Assembly (NCBI GenBank): GCA_021780225.1
Contig: JAJXZF010000018.1
Span: 1 to 42,072 of the forward strand
Length of the DNA stretch: 42,072 nucleotides
Reading direction: 5' to 3'
Origin: Deltaproteobacteria bacterium
GTDB lineage: Bacteria > Desulfobacterota > Binatia > Binatales > Binataceae
A model generated the notes under the pieces. The model was not told the origin of the DNA. It did not search any database and saw nothing but the letters and a program-made list of their open reading frames with translations. The position numbers and the translations under genes are program-made. Position 1 is the first letter of the stretch. Every line of letters starts with the position of its first letter. This document shows, in pieces, positions 25,876 through 33,701 of this stretch.

Positions 25876-25912
25876 CGTCGTGTCCCGCAAGTATCGATAA
25901 CAGCGCCAGCCC
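25872..25912. repeat. Solo MITE end next to copy C
   Basis: CTAG followed by CGTCGTGTCCCGCAAGTATC matches the MITE terminal repeat, then runs into 20 bp of unrelated sequence before the full copy C begins at the next CTAG. It looks like the remnant of an earlier element into which, or beside which, copy C landed. The lutA stop codon lies in its CTAG. Confidence 0.6.
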
Positions 25913-25913
25913 C

Positions 25914-26101
25914 TAGTGCGATGTCCCGCAAATAACTTCCATCTGACGCCTGATCAGCTCGGCACGCAGGCCGCCCACCGCGGGGCGACAAGGGATGGAT
26001 TGCCGGGTCTGGGCCCGGCAATGACGAACAGAGCTTGTCATGCCCGGACTTGATCCGGGCATCCACGCGGAGCGCAAACTTACTTAGAGGACGCCATTCT
26101 A
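25914..26101. mobile_element. MITE copy C (188 bp, inverted relative to A and B)
   Basis: Bounded by TA within CTAG on both sides and, like copy B, exactly 188 bp long. Its left end (TGCGATGTCCCGCAAATAA) matches the inverted right ends of copies A and B. Its right end, read in reverse, continues into AAGTTTGCGCTCCGCGTGG exactly as the left end of copy B does. The two internal hairpins are conserved. It carries no gene. Confidence 0.8.
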
Positions 26102-26105
26102 GATT

Positions 26106-26221
26106 GTCATTATGAGCCGAGCCCTCGGAGCGAAGAATCTCTAATTTTCGTGCGATTTTTTGCGGAAGCCGGGATTCCCTTCGCCAAGCTCAGGGCAGGC
26201 TTTCGCTGCGCTCAGAATGAC
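26106..26221. repeat. 116-bp repeat with GTCATTMTGAG inverted ends
   Basis: GTCATTATGAG (26106-26116) is mirrored by CTCAGAATGAC (26211-26221). Similar AGAATGA/TCATTCT arms recur near 31794-31820. Such 'GTCATTCTGAG' palindromic repeats are common between genes in environmental bacteria; this one sits beside MITE copy C, downstream of both lutA and phaC. No coding content. Confidence 0.5.
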
Positions 26222-26235
26222 GTTTAAGTCGTTAT

Positions 26236-26370
26236 TCATAGTTGTGAGACATGACACTCGATCGCGCCGGCCATCTCTTTGAGCTGCTTTTCGACCGCCG
26301 TCAAACGGATTTCCAGTTCCTTCGCCAACCGGCCGGTCATCGGCGTCTCGCGCGACTCATTCGCCCTCAC
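26236..26370 (-). CDS. Small coiled-coil protein overlapping phaC
   Basis: A 44-residue frame whose GTG start overlaps the phaC stop as GTGA, with GGGGA a few bases before it, so it would be translated by ribosomes leaving phaC. Residues 13-36 form a heptad-like amphipathic helix rich in Leu, Glu and Lys (RLAKELEIRLTAVEKQLKEM). It has no resemblance to known phasins that I can name. Because PHA synthases of other classes need a helical partner (PhaE, PhaR), a helper role is conceivable, but this is speculation. It could also be chance read-through sequence. Confidence 0.4.
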   Translation of the reverse strand: MRANESRETPMTGRLAKELEIRLTAVEKQLKEMAGAIECHVSQL

Positions 26371-28085
26371 GCTCGTCCCCGCACGTAGCTGCCGGGCGCC
26401 GGTTCGATCGGCTTGAAGCGTCCGCCGCCAAGCTCGGTCGGCGCCGCCCGTTTCGCGCCGGATCTCTGTTCGATCCAATCCAACCAGTTGTCCCACCATG
26501 TGCCCTTGTGTTCGGTCGCGCCCTGCATCCATCGATCGGGATCGTCGCCGAGGCGGGGGTTGGTGAAATACTTCATTTTGAAATTGCCGGGCGGGCAGAC
26601 CAGACTCTGCACGTGGCCGCTGGCGCTGAGTACGAATTCGGTATGACCGCCAAACAGCCGGGCCGCGCGATGGCACGCGCGCCAGGCGCAAATATGATCG
26701 GTCATTCCCGCCAGGACATACATATCGCCGGTGAAACGGCTCAAATCGATCGGCGTATCGAGAATTTTCGCCGCGCCCGGCTCGACCAGCGGATTGCGGA
26801 GCAGAATTTCAAGGAAACCCGCGTGCAGACGCGCCGGCAAATTCGTCGAATCGGAGTTCCAATAAAGAATGTCGAACGCCGCCGGATCCTTGCCCATCAG
26901 GTAGTTGTTTACCCAGTAGTGCCAGACGAGATCGTTCGGCCGCAGCCACGCGAACGTCCGCTGCAGCGTGGCGGCGTCGAGGACTCCTTTGGCGCGCGAC
27001 GCCTCGACCGCGGCGCGAACCGTCTCCTCGTTGGCGAACATCCCCGTCATCGACGGCTCCGACGAATCGAGCATCGTCACGATTAACGTCGCGGCGTTGA
27101 CCCGCCGGTCGCCGTGCGCCGCCAGATGGCCGAGCATCAGCGAAGAGGTGATGCCGCCGGCGCATACCGCCGTCAGATTCACGTCGGGATTGCCGGCGAC
27201 GTCGGCCGCTATGGCGACCGCCTCCTCGCACGCGGATACATAGTCGTCGAGACCGAGGTCGCGATCCTGCGGGCCGGGATTGCGCCAACTCATGATGAAG
27301 AACTGCAGGCCGCGCGCCACCGCGTATTCGGCAAAGCTCCGCTTCGGCGCCAGATCCATCACGTAGTACTTGTTGATTTGCGGAGGAACCAGCACAATCG
27401 GCCGCTCATATACTTGCGGCGATACGGGCCGGTACTGAATCAGTTCAAAGAGCTTGCCGCGATGAACCACCGCGCCGGGCGTCGCCGCGATCGTGCGTCC
27501 GACCTCGAACGGACGCTTGTCCACCTGCGCCGGCATCCCGTTGTTCGTGAAAAGATCGACGATAAAATTCCGCGCCCCGTTCAGCAGACTCGTGCCGGCG
27601 GTATCGAAGGCGCGTTTCAGCGCGGCGGGGTTTCCCCACAGCAGATTCGTGGGCGCCAGCGCCTCTGTCATCAGGCTTACGGCGAAGCGTTCCTGCGCCG
27701 GCGTCTTCCAGTCCTTGCCGTCGGATTCCGCGGCCAGCCCGACCAGATCGTGCATCGCGGCGCGCCACGCCAGATAGGTCTGCATCAGGCGGCGATAAAC
27801 CGGATTCTCGGCGAAAGCGGAATCGCTGAACCGCCGATCGCCGGCTTCGGGTTCGATTTCCGACGCGCCCGCCGCGATCCGCATCAGCTCGAACGTCAGT
27901 TCCGAAAAGCGGCTGGAAAACTTCTCAGGATGGGCCGCAAGGTTGACCAGAAACTGGCCAAGCGTGCGCAGGGTGTCGCGAGGACTCAAGGCGACGAATG
28001 GATTCGCCCCCAAGATCGCGTCAACCGCCGGCGCCGCCTCTTCCGGATGGGCCAGATCGATTTCGTGCTTGATCGCAACTGCCAT
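26367..28085 (-). CDS. phaC: Polyhydroxyalkanoate synthase
   Basis: PhaC polymerises 3-hydroxyacyl-CoA into storage polyester. The 572-residue protein has an N-terminal domain, then an alpha/beta-hydrolase catalytic domain with nucleophile Cys308 in VCAGG. The catalytic Asp is in AGMTDHICAW and the His in SASGHVQS. The lipase-like box is A-V-C-A-G, so the usual first Gly of G-x-C-x-G is Ala. The C-A-G-G form resembles class II (medium-chain) synthases. ATG 28085 is preceded by AGGAG. No phaA/phaB is adjacent; fabG in this window could supply reductase activity. A tiny gene overlaps its 3' end. Confidence 0.9.
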   Translation of the reverse strand: MAVAIKHEIDLAHPEEAAPAVDAILGANPFVALSPRDTLRTLGQFLVNLAAHPEKFSSRFSELTFELMRIAAGASEIEPEAGDRRFSDSAFAENPVYRRLMQTYLAWRAAMHDLVGLAAESDGKDWKTPAQERFAVSLMTEALAPTNLLWGNPAALKRAFDTAGTSLLNGARNFIVDLFTNNGMPAQVDKRPFEVGRTIAATPGAVVHRGKLFELIQYRPVSPQVYERPIVLVPPQINKYYVMDLAPKRSFAEYAVARGLQFFIMSWRNPGPQDRDLGLDDYVSACEEAVAIAADVAGNPDVNLTAVCAGGITSSLMLGHLAAHGDRRVNAATLIVTMLDSSEPSMTGMFANEETVRAAVEASRAKGVLDAATLQRTFAWLRPNDLVWHYWVNNYLMGKDPAAFDILYWNSDSTNLPARLHAGFLEILLRNPLVEPGAAKILDTPIDLSRFTGDMYVLAGMTDHICAWRACHRAARLFGGHTEFVLSASGHVQSLVCPPGNFKMKYFTNPRLGDDPDRWMQGATEHKGTWWDNWLDWIEQRSGAKRAAPTELGGGRFKPIEPAPGSYVRGRA

Positions 28086-28293
28086 CGCAATGCTCCTTGC
28101 GTAGGGACGCGACGCCCTGCCATCGCTAGCAGAGTTATAAACAAGCTACAACAATTTTTATTGATCTCGCTGAATCCGGACATTCATGGCAGTCAATGTC
28201 CCACCTTTGGCCAGATTAGCCCGGAAAGCCGCAATAAGCGGTTCAGACGCGCGCGGAAATCAATAAGATTTATCAGCGAGACAGGAGACCCAA

Positions 28294-28362
28294 ATGCGTC
28301 CGGCGCATTTTCGATCGCCGGCTGCGCGCGCCAAACCGATCGCATCGCTCATTCCGCGATAG
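28294..28362 (+). CDS. Possible 22-residue small protein
   Basis: In the 283-bp region between phaC and the kinase gene (28086-28368), a short frame starts at ATG 28294 seven bases after a good AGGAG and ends at TAG 28360. The product would be basic (Arg-rich), with no recognisable motif. The decamer AGTCAATGTC occurs twice, near 28191 and at 28361, flanking this part. The strong ribosome-binding site is the only support; it may be fortuitous. Nothing else recognisable lies in this region. Confidence 0.25.
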   Translation: MRPAHFRSPAARAKPIASLIPR

Positions 28363-28368
28363 TCAATG

Positions 28369-29385
28369 TCACTCCAACAATTCCCGGCCGCGCGCAAACA
28401 ACCGCGCCGCGGAAAGGCCGATATCCTCCCACGTCGGATCGATTCGCTTGCCCCTACGATGCAGCATCAGGTTGAACGCCGTGATCGCGCCGAACCGATA
28501 TCCCGCAAACGCGCGAAACCATCGCACGTCCGCGTCGGTGACCTCGAACGAGACCATCCCGCGATACATCCCGGCCAGCTTCTCCGGCGACGGAATATGC
28601 GCCGGCACCAGCGATTTGTCCACCCAGCTTTCGGGATCGGAAAACAGGCAAAGCCATCCCAAATCGATCAGAACCGCACCGATTTGCGCCAGTTCCCAAT
28701 CGATTACGGCGCGGACCGCGCCGTCGCGAATCAGCATGTTCGACCACTGCATATCGCCGTGCACGCATCCCAGACGCGGCGCGCGCGGCTCGGCGGCGAG
28801 CAGGCGTTCGCGCAGTTCCGCCGAACCGACGGTGGTCGCCGGATCGAGCGTCGGCCGGTCGAGCAGCGCGTGACAGCGCTCGATCTCCTGCTGCAAGGCG
28901 ATCGGCTCGCCCCATACCGCGCGGCGCGGCTCCCATGGCACGGAATGCAAGGCTGCGTGCGTGCGGATCGCGGCGCGAGCGGCGGTCCGTTGCTCGTCCG
29001 GGCTGTATTCGCGTTCGCCGAGCGCAAGTTTGTCGCCCGCGACGAAGCCCACGACAAACCATGGCCGGCCGAATTCCTCGACGCCCTCGCCGATCCATTT
29101 AACCGGCGGCGTCGGCACGGCCGTCCCTTCGAGCGATTTCATGATGCGCGCTTGGCGGGCGACGTCAGCCGTTCCGACCGGCCGCACGCCGGCTGGAGCA
29201 AGTCGAATCACCAGATGCTCGCGCGTGACGGCGCCGCCGGCGCTATGCGAGGTCAGTTGGAATCCGTAGCTCTGCCCGGCGTGTCCCGGCAGGACCGTCA
29301 GTCCGTCAAATGCGGCGGCGGGATCGCCAGTGCGCGCCCGCAGCATCGCGAGCAGTTGCGTGTCAAATTCGGTATCAGCTTCCAT
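28369..29385 (-). CDS. Aminoglycoside-phosphotransferase-like kinase (phosphotransferase family)
   Basis: A 338-residue protein of the APH/choline-kinase fold. The catalytic loop HGDMQWSNML gives the catalytic Asp and metal-binding Asn, and IDWELA gives the second metal Asp. The N-lobe has a Gly-rich strand (PGHAGQSYGFQL) and VIRLAP with a nearby basic residue. In environmental genomes such proteins often sit with acyl-CoA dehydrogenases, as in the N-terminal half of ACAD10/11, which phosphorylates hydroxyacyl-CoA. Here there is no dehydrogenase neighbour. ATG 29385 with AGGG upstream is used; the frame is open further upstream but without a ribosome-binding site. Confidence 0.8.
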   Translation of the reverse strand: MEADTEFDTQLLAMLRARTGDPAAAFDGLTVLPGHAGQSYGFQLTSHSAGGAVTREHLVIRLAPAGVRPVGTADVARQARIMKSLEGTAVPTPPVKWIGEGVEEFGRPWFVVGFVAGDKLALGEREYSPDEQRTAARAAIRTHAALHSVPWEPRRAVWGEPIALQQEIERCHALLDRPTLDPATTVGSAELRERLLAAEPRAPRLGCVHGDMQWSNMLIRDGAVRAVIDWELAQIGAVLIDLGWLCLFSDPESWVDKSLVPAHIPSPEKLAGMYRGMVSFEVTDADVRWFRAFAGYRFGAITAFNLMLHRRGKRIDPTWEDIGLSAARLFARGRELLE

Positions 29386-29483
29386 TCGTGGCCCTGCCAA
29401 CAATGGCCCATCCGCGCCCAGCCGGACACGGACGGGCATGGGAGTCAGCCGTCCACGAGCATACGCATCCGCGCGCCGATCCG

Positions 29484-30134
29484 CTAACCGCGCATCTTGA
29501 GCTGAGCGGACGCCGGATGCAGGCTTGCTTGCGCGCTCGGCCGCGCTCCAACCCGCTTGAACCATGCGGTGACGTTGGCGAGCGACGGATCGATCGTTTG
29601 GCCGACGCCGGCCGCGAAGTCGGTGCAGCAATAAAGGATGATATCGGCAATCGTGAAACGGTTGGGCACGATAAAATCGCGTCCCGCCATCAGACCGTCG
29701 AGCCATTTCAGCCGCGCCTGCGCGATCCGCTTGAGGCCCGGCCCCGCCTCCGGCTCGCACGGCACACGGTTCTTGAACAGGTCGAGGCCTTCCGTGAAAC
29801 GGAAGCCGTTGTACATGTTCTCGGTGATATTCTGCTCGACGCGCCGCACCCATTGGCGGGTTTCCGCGCGCTCCTCGGCCGTGGCGCCGATTAGCGCCGG
29901 CGCCGGATGCTTTTCTTCAAGATATTCCCAAATCACGACGGTCTCGCCGATACACTTGCCGTTGTCGAGTTCGAGCGCCGGCAACTGCCCGCCCGGATTG
30001 CGCTCCAGATAGGGCGCCTGACGGTTTTCGCCCTTCAGCAGCTCAACCGTCTTGGTTGGAATCGTGATGCTTTTTTCGGCAAGAAACATGCGCATCGCTC
30101 GCGGATTCGGTCCGAACGAATCGTAGAGTTGCAT
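29484..30134 (-). CDS. Glutathione S-transferase family protein
   Basis: A 216-residue two-domain GST. The N-terminal thioredoxin-like domain has NPRAMRMFLAEK (substrate-side helix), NPGGQLPALELDNG with the cis-Pro, and GETVVIWEYLEE with the Glu-Thr/Ser glutathione contact. The C-terminal helical domain carries FTIADIILYCC (N-capping box). It would conjugate or reduce electrophiles in the cytoplasm. No partner is adjacent; the next gene is divergent. Confidence 0.88.
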   Translation of the reverse strand: MQLYDSFGPNPRAMRMFLAEKSITIPTKTVELLKGENRQAPYLERNPGGQLPALELDNGKCIGETVVIWEYLEEKHPAPALIGATAEERAETRQWVRRVEQNITENMYNGFRFTEGLDLFKNRVPCEPEAGPGLKRIAQARLKWLDGLMAGRDFIVPNRFTIADIILYCCTDFAAGVGQTIDPSLANVTAWFKRVGARPSAQASLHPASAQLKMRG

Positions 30135-30404
30135 ATCCGGCTTCCCTTGTGTTTTGGCTGATTTAGCCGACGCGCCTAACCCGCCGGCTCGCCCCGAAAT
30201 CGGCGGAAATATAGCCTATCATCCGCCGACGATGAAACCTCTTGGACAGCCGTATCTGGCGGGCATGGACGATTTTCAATAGGCTTGACCGGATGACCAT
30301 CAATTGCGGGATTGACCCGGCCCGGCGCGAAATCGCCGGCGTGGCCGCCCTGCAAATCCGTATGGAGGAAAAGCGGCGGCCGAACCGTCCGTGACGTTCC
30401 GAAC

Positions 30405-31724
30405 GTGAAATTCTGTCCTCAATGTGGCGCCGGTTGGCTAAAAGGCGCTCGTTTCTGCGTCGAATGCGGTGAAAATCTCGCCAACTATGGCGCGGCCGGC
30501 CCGGCGGCGCCCGCGACCGTCCCGGCCAGTCCCGCGGCGCCGCTTGGCGCCCCGAACGATCCATCAGCGGCGCCGATCGCGACGCCGGCCGCACCCGCCG
30601 CGCCCATCGCTTCGGCCGACTCGGCAGCGGCCAATTCGATCATGCCGTTCGCCGCGATCTTCGTCGCGATCCTCGCGGTCGGCACGCTCGTGGCGATTCT
30701 GATCATGCGCCAACTCCCGGCCCGCGAACGCCTGCTCGCCAGCGCGCCGCAGGCCGCGCCCGCCGCGGCGGGCGTCACGTCGGTCAACGGCGAGCAGTTC
30801 CCGCCCGGCCATCCGAAGATCGAACTGCCCAAGGAAGCCCTCGATTTTATCGCCGGCCTTCAGAAGAAGGCCAACGCGAATCCGAAGAATATCGCGCTCT
30901 GGGACCAGCTTGGCGACGTCTTGCTGCGCGCCGCGACGATCGATCCCTCCTACTATCCCCGCGCCGCCGCCGCTTACGGCCGCGTCCTCAAGGCCGATCC
31001 GGAAAATCTGGGAGCGCTGCGCGGAACCGGCAATATCGACTTCGACCAGCGCAAATTCGACCAGGCGATCGCCGCCTACGAAAATTATCTGAGCCGCAAG
31101 CCCGACGATCCCGACGTTCGCACCGACTTGGGCACGATGTATCTTTCGACCGGCAACGCCGACCAGGCGGTGATTCAGTATCGGAAGGTTCTGGCGCAGC
31201 ATCCGCAGTTCTTCGAGGCCTGGTTCAACCTCGGCGTCGCGTACGGGCAGATGAACCGGCTCGACGACGCGAAGCAGGCGTTCGGCGCGGCGATCAAGCT
31301 CGCGCCGGATCAGGACGCGCGCAACCGCGTGAACCAGATGGTCGCGTCGCTCAATGCGTCCGGCGCGGGCGGCGCATCGGCGCCGGCCGTGGACCTCGCG
31401 AGCGGCGGCTCGAACGAAGAGCCGCGGACGGCATCATCCGGAACGCCGGCGACCTTTCAGGGCGCGATGGAACAGATGCTGCGCAATCTGCCGATCGCCG
31501 GTCCCAAGGTGCAGACGGTGCAATGGCCGTCGGCGACCGACGCGCGCGTGATGATGGACAATTTCCCGATGGATCAGATGCCGCCGTTCGCCGCGCACAA
31601 GTTTCTTGAGGATTTGAAGGCGGGTATCGAGCAGGTGAAATCGGCGCACAAGATCTCGTCGCCGGTGCAGGTGAATATCTGCGACGCCGCGAGCGGCCGC
31701 GTCATGCAAACCGTGACTGAGTAA
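30405..31724 (+). CDS. Zinc-ribbon, membrane-anchored TPR protein
   Basis: A 439-residue protein with three parts. A zinc ribbon at the N-terminus has Cys4/Cys7/Cys18/Cys21. A Pro/Ala-rich linker leads to one transmembrane segment (about residues 82-102). The outer domain has about four tetratricopeptide repeats (roughly 155-310, e.g. ALRGTGNIDFDQRKFDQAI and AWFNLGVAYGQMNRLDDAKQAF). The last 100 residues form an unrecognised alpha/beta-like domain. GTG 30405 is chosen because it starts exactly at the ribbon; its ribosome-binding site is weak. A ten-codon frame (30362-30394) with GGAGGAAAAG lies just upstream and could be a leader. It probably scaffolds protein assemblies on the periplasmic side. 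Confidence 0.75.
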   Translation: MKFCPQCGAGWLKGARFCVECGENLANYGAAGPAAPATVPASPAAPLGAPNDPSAAPIATPAAPAAPIASADSAAANSIMPFAAIFVAILAVGTLVAILIMRQLPARERLLASAPQAAPAAAGVTSVNGEQFPPGHPKIELPKEALDFIAGLQKKANANPKNIALWDQLGDVLLRAATIDPSYYPRAAAAYGRVLKADPENLGALRGTGNIDFDQRKFDQAIAAYENYLSRKPDDPDVRTDLGTMYLSTGNADQAVIQYRKVLAQHPQFFEAWFNLGVAYGQMNRLDDAKQAFGAAIKLAPDQDARNRVNQMVASLNASGAGGASAPAVDLASGGSNEEPRTASSGTPATFQGAMEQMLRNLPIAGPKVQTVQWPSATDARVMMDNFPMDQMPPFAAHKFLEDLKAGIEQVKSAHKISSPVQVNICDAASGRVMQTVTE

Positions 31725-32197
31725 TCGCACTATCCCTCGCGCGCCAACTCTCGATGCGCGGTGTTCGCCGCTACCGTCCGCCAACGCTTTATATCATTCT
31801 TCGGCTACGCCTCAGAATGACAGTTGGAGCCGTGCGCGCCGACGGGCCGAACGCCGAATTGGGCCTGCGCCGATTAGTCATTCATGCGCGTGACTGGCGG
31901 GCGGTTCGCTTGATCCGACCGTGTACCGCATAACACCGGAACGTCATTCGCGGGCTTGACCCGCGAATCCATGCCTTCGCGGCGCTCCGAATGATGCGGG
32001 GCAGAGTCGTCGGGATCGGGCTGGGCAACACGACGCTGCCTCTGCTGCTGCGCGCGATCATCCTCTTGGCGCACGTAACTCCGACGATCGTTCACGGCGT
32101 CATCGCGCTCCGTTTAGCGGTTTCAATTAGGCGCCGATCGGCGCCCAACTAACGATCGCAGCCGTAGCCCGATTCGTTATTCGGTTTCATCGGGCGC
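31725..32197. other. Intergenic region with palindromic repeats
   Basis: No gene is visible in this 473-bp stretch. It holds a hairpin with TCATTCT/AGAATGA arms (31794-31820), a perfect 9-bp-arm hairpin ATTCGCGGG-CTTGA-CCCGCGAAT (31946-31968) of the kind found in dispersed genomic repeats, and a perfect 16-bp palindrome GGCGCCGATCGGCGCC (32130-32145). A 73-codon frame (31874-32095) overlaps the repeat and is probably not real. Confidence 0.5.
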
Positions 32198-33049
32198 TCA
32201 CCCAGATTTGCTCGGTCTACGTTCCATCGCCTCGCGCAACGCTTCGAATTTCTCCAGCCTTTCTCTAACGGGTCCGTCGCCTCCGAGGCTTCCGAAATTC
32301 GACTTTAATTGTTTGACCAGTAAAATTTCCTCGGCTAACTCGCATAGAACCTTTGAATTACTAATGGCTTCGCTCAAAGCCTCCGTCCTATCACGTACAA
32401 TTTCTATTTGGCCCATAATATTATAGGCCTTCTCAATAATAGTAGAATATCCTCTAAACCTTATCAGTTCATCTTCCGAGCATCCAAATTTTTCCGCAAG
32501 GAGTGGGAGAAGCGCTATTCGTTCGCGAAGATCGCCGGGGCTGATTAATCTTCTGACTGGATCTAACAACTCTACAAGTTGTTCTAGCTTTGTCCTGTGT
32601 TCATCGAATTCTTGTCGCTCTTGTTCTGTCCGATTTCTAACGTGAGCCATGCTCTCGAAAGCGGTGCGCAACGAATTAACGGCCGAGCCCAGGCTATCAA
32701 TATCCGGTAAGTCTTCCGTGAACGATTTGCTGTTAGTTAAAGCTTCCCACAGCCTGTCGAGCGCTGCCCTCGCCTTTCCAACGTCTTTCCAGTCTTCAAT
32801 GACAAATAATTCGAAGGAAGTGTAAATTTGCTCTAATGTCGGTTGCACGTACGCGAGAATACGGTATCGCTCGTAGTTTTTTTCGATATCTGTCCAAATC
32901 GCTTCGATTATATGTGCCTGTCCATAGTTTGAGATCCTTGACCGGTAATCCTCAATCATTGGGCGAAGATTAAGTATCTCGCAGCTGAGTCCCCGGAAGG
33001 CTCCAGCCAAATTGCTAATTTCCTGATCCGCCAAAGCGTCTATTCTCAT
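32198..33049 (-). CDS. Uncharacterised coiled-coil protein, AT-rich gene
   Basis: I do not recognise this 283-residue protein. It is almost entirely predicted helix, with heptad-like stretches (about 140-165 and 215-275) and many charged residues. It has no signal peptide, membrane segment or catalytic motif. The gene is clearly lower in GC than its neighbours and uses codons such as TTA, ATA and AGA-type more often, which suggests acquisition from another source. The start is well supported: GGAGGT nine bases before ATG 33049, and on the same strand a TATGAT -10-like element further upstream. It lies between the chromosomal backbone and the tRNA-Arg remnant, so it may belong to an older layer of insertions. 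Confidence 0.65.
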   Translation of the reverse strand: MRIDALADQEISNLAGAFRGLSCEILNLRPMIEDYRSRISNYGQAHIIEAIWTDIEKNYERYRILAYVQPTLEQIYTSFELFVIEDWKDVGKARAALDRLWEALTNSKSFTEDLPDIDSLGSAVNSLRTAFESMAHVRNRTEQERQEFDEHRTKLEQLVELLDPVRRLISPGDLRERIALLPLLAEKFGCSEDELIRFRGYSTIIEKAYNIMGQIEIVRDRTEALSEAISNSKVLCELAEEILLVKQLKSNFGSLGGDGPVRERLEKFEALREAMERRPSKSG

Positions 33050-33370
33050 AGATTACTTACCTCCACGATCACGGACAGTTACGACGAGGACGCGCCTAAT
33101 CTTAATTAAGTATCATAATTCTTTAAAGCTGTTAATACCAAGCCGCAATTGTCTACAATTGTTTGAAGGTTACTGCGCAAAATTGCGGATGGGTGCTGAG
33201 AAAGGACAAAGCGGCGTCATTTCTGACGTTCGTTCTCCGCGGGATTTCGATGTGGCGTTATCGCGTGGTGCAGGCCGCGCGATGTTGGAGTGTTTCCCGT
33301 GTGCCTGTAGCGTGGCGGGCTGAAGGGTGGTTTCGTTTCAGAGAAAATTATGGATAATCTTCCGGCGCGG

Positions 33371-33410
33371 GCGCCCGTAGCTCAACTGGACAGAGCATCG
33401 GACTTCGGAT
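33371..33410 (+). pseudogene. 5' half of tRNA-Arg(TCG), truncated after the anticodon loop
   Basis: The sequence GCGCCCGTAGCTCAACTGGA followed by CAGAGCATCGGACTTCGGAT is the 5' half of a bacterial tRNA-Arg: acceptor arm GCGCCCG, box-A-like TAGCTCAACTGGACAGAGCA (D arm), anticodon stem ATCGGA and loop with TCG. After position 410 the expected 3' strand, T arm and GGGCGC acceptor complement do not appear. Anticodon loops and 3' halves of tRNA genes are standard integration sites, so this is most likely an island junction. GATAAT at 33353-33358 may be its original -10 element. Confidence 0.7.
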
Positions 33411-33701
33411 ACGACCCAGCCGCTTCACGCATCGAGACGCTCCGAGCCTAGAGGCGACAGAAAACCCTTGTGCCGCAAGGGTTTCGCGCATTCCCAGAGA
33501 GTCCGCCGACTCTCGTCGAGTCTCTCGAAATCGACTCGACTCCGGTAAGAAATGCCCAACTTATGCCCAACTCGTTTTGGGCTTTTATCCGATTGAGCAT
33601 CGGACCTGATCCGATGTTCGAGCTCGGCTTCGTGCCCAACCAAAAAAGCGAGATGTGAACTCGGACTTTGAAAAGAAACAACTCATGCGGAGGTGACGCA
33701 A
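33411..33701. other. Att-like region at the island edge
   Basis: The 652-bp gene-free interval 33050-33701 contains the tRNA remnant and, to its right, features expected of an integration junction. These are a perfect hairpin AACCCTTG-TGCCG-CAAGGGTT (33463-33483), the direct repeat ATGCCCAAC at 33552 and 33563 with a third TGCCCAAC at about 33632, and a second GAGCATCGGAC at 33595 repeating the tRNA anticodon-stem sequence at 33393. The short repeats resemble arm-type binding sites of tyrosine integrases. No integrase gene is present. Left of the tRNA (33050-33370) I see only AT-rich promoter-like sequence. Confidence 0.45.

Noticed and set aside
25872-26066. Short reading frames inside the MITE copies
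   Set aside because: The same peptide-like string appears in each copy as a by-product of the repeat and has no ribosome-binding site or protein-like composition.
31874-32095. 73-codon minus-strand frame
   Set aside because: It overlaps a palindromic repeat (31946-31968) and is low-complexity (Gln/Arg/Asp), so it is probably not a gene.
33371-33701. tRNA-Arg interrupted by a group I intron in the anticodon loop
   Set aside because: Bacterial tRNA introns do occur there, but the 3' half of the tRNA (T arm and GGGCGC acceptor complement) is not found within the following several hundred bases, and tra genes begin instead.
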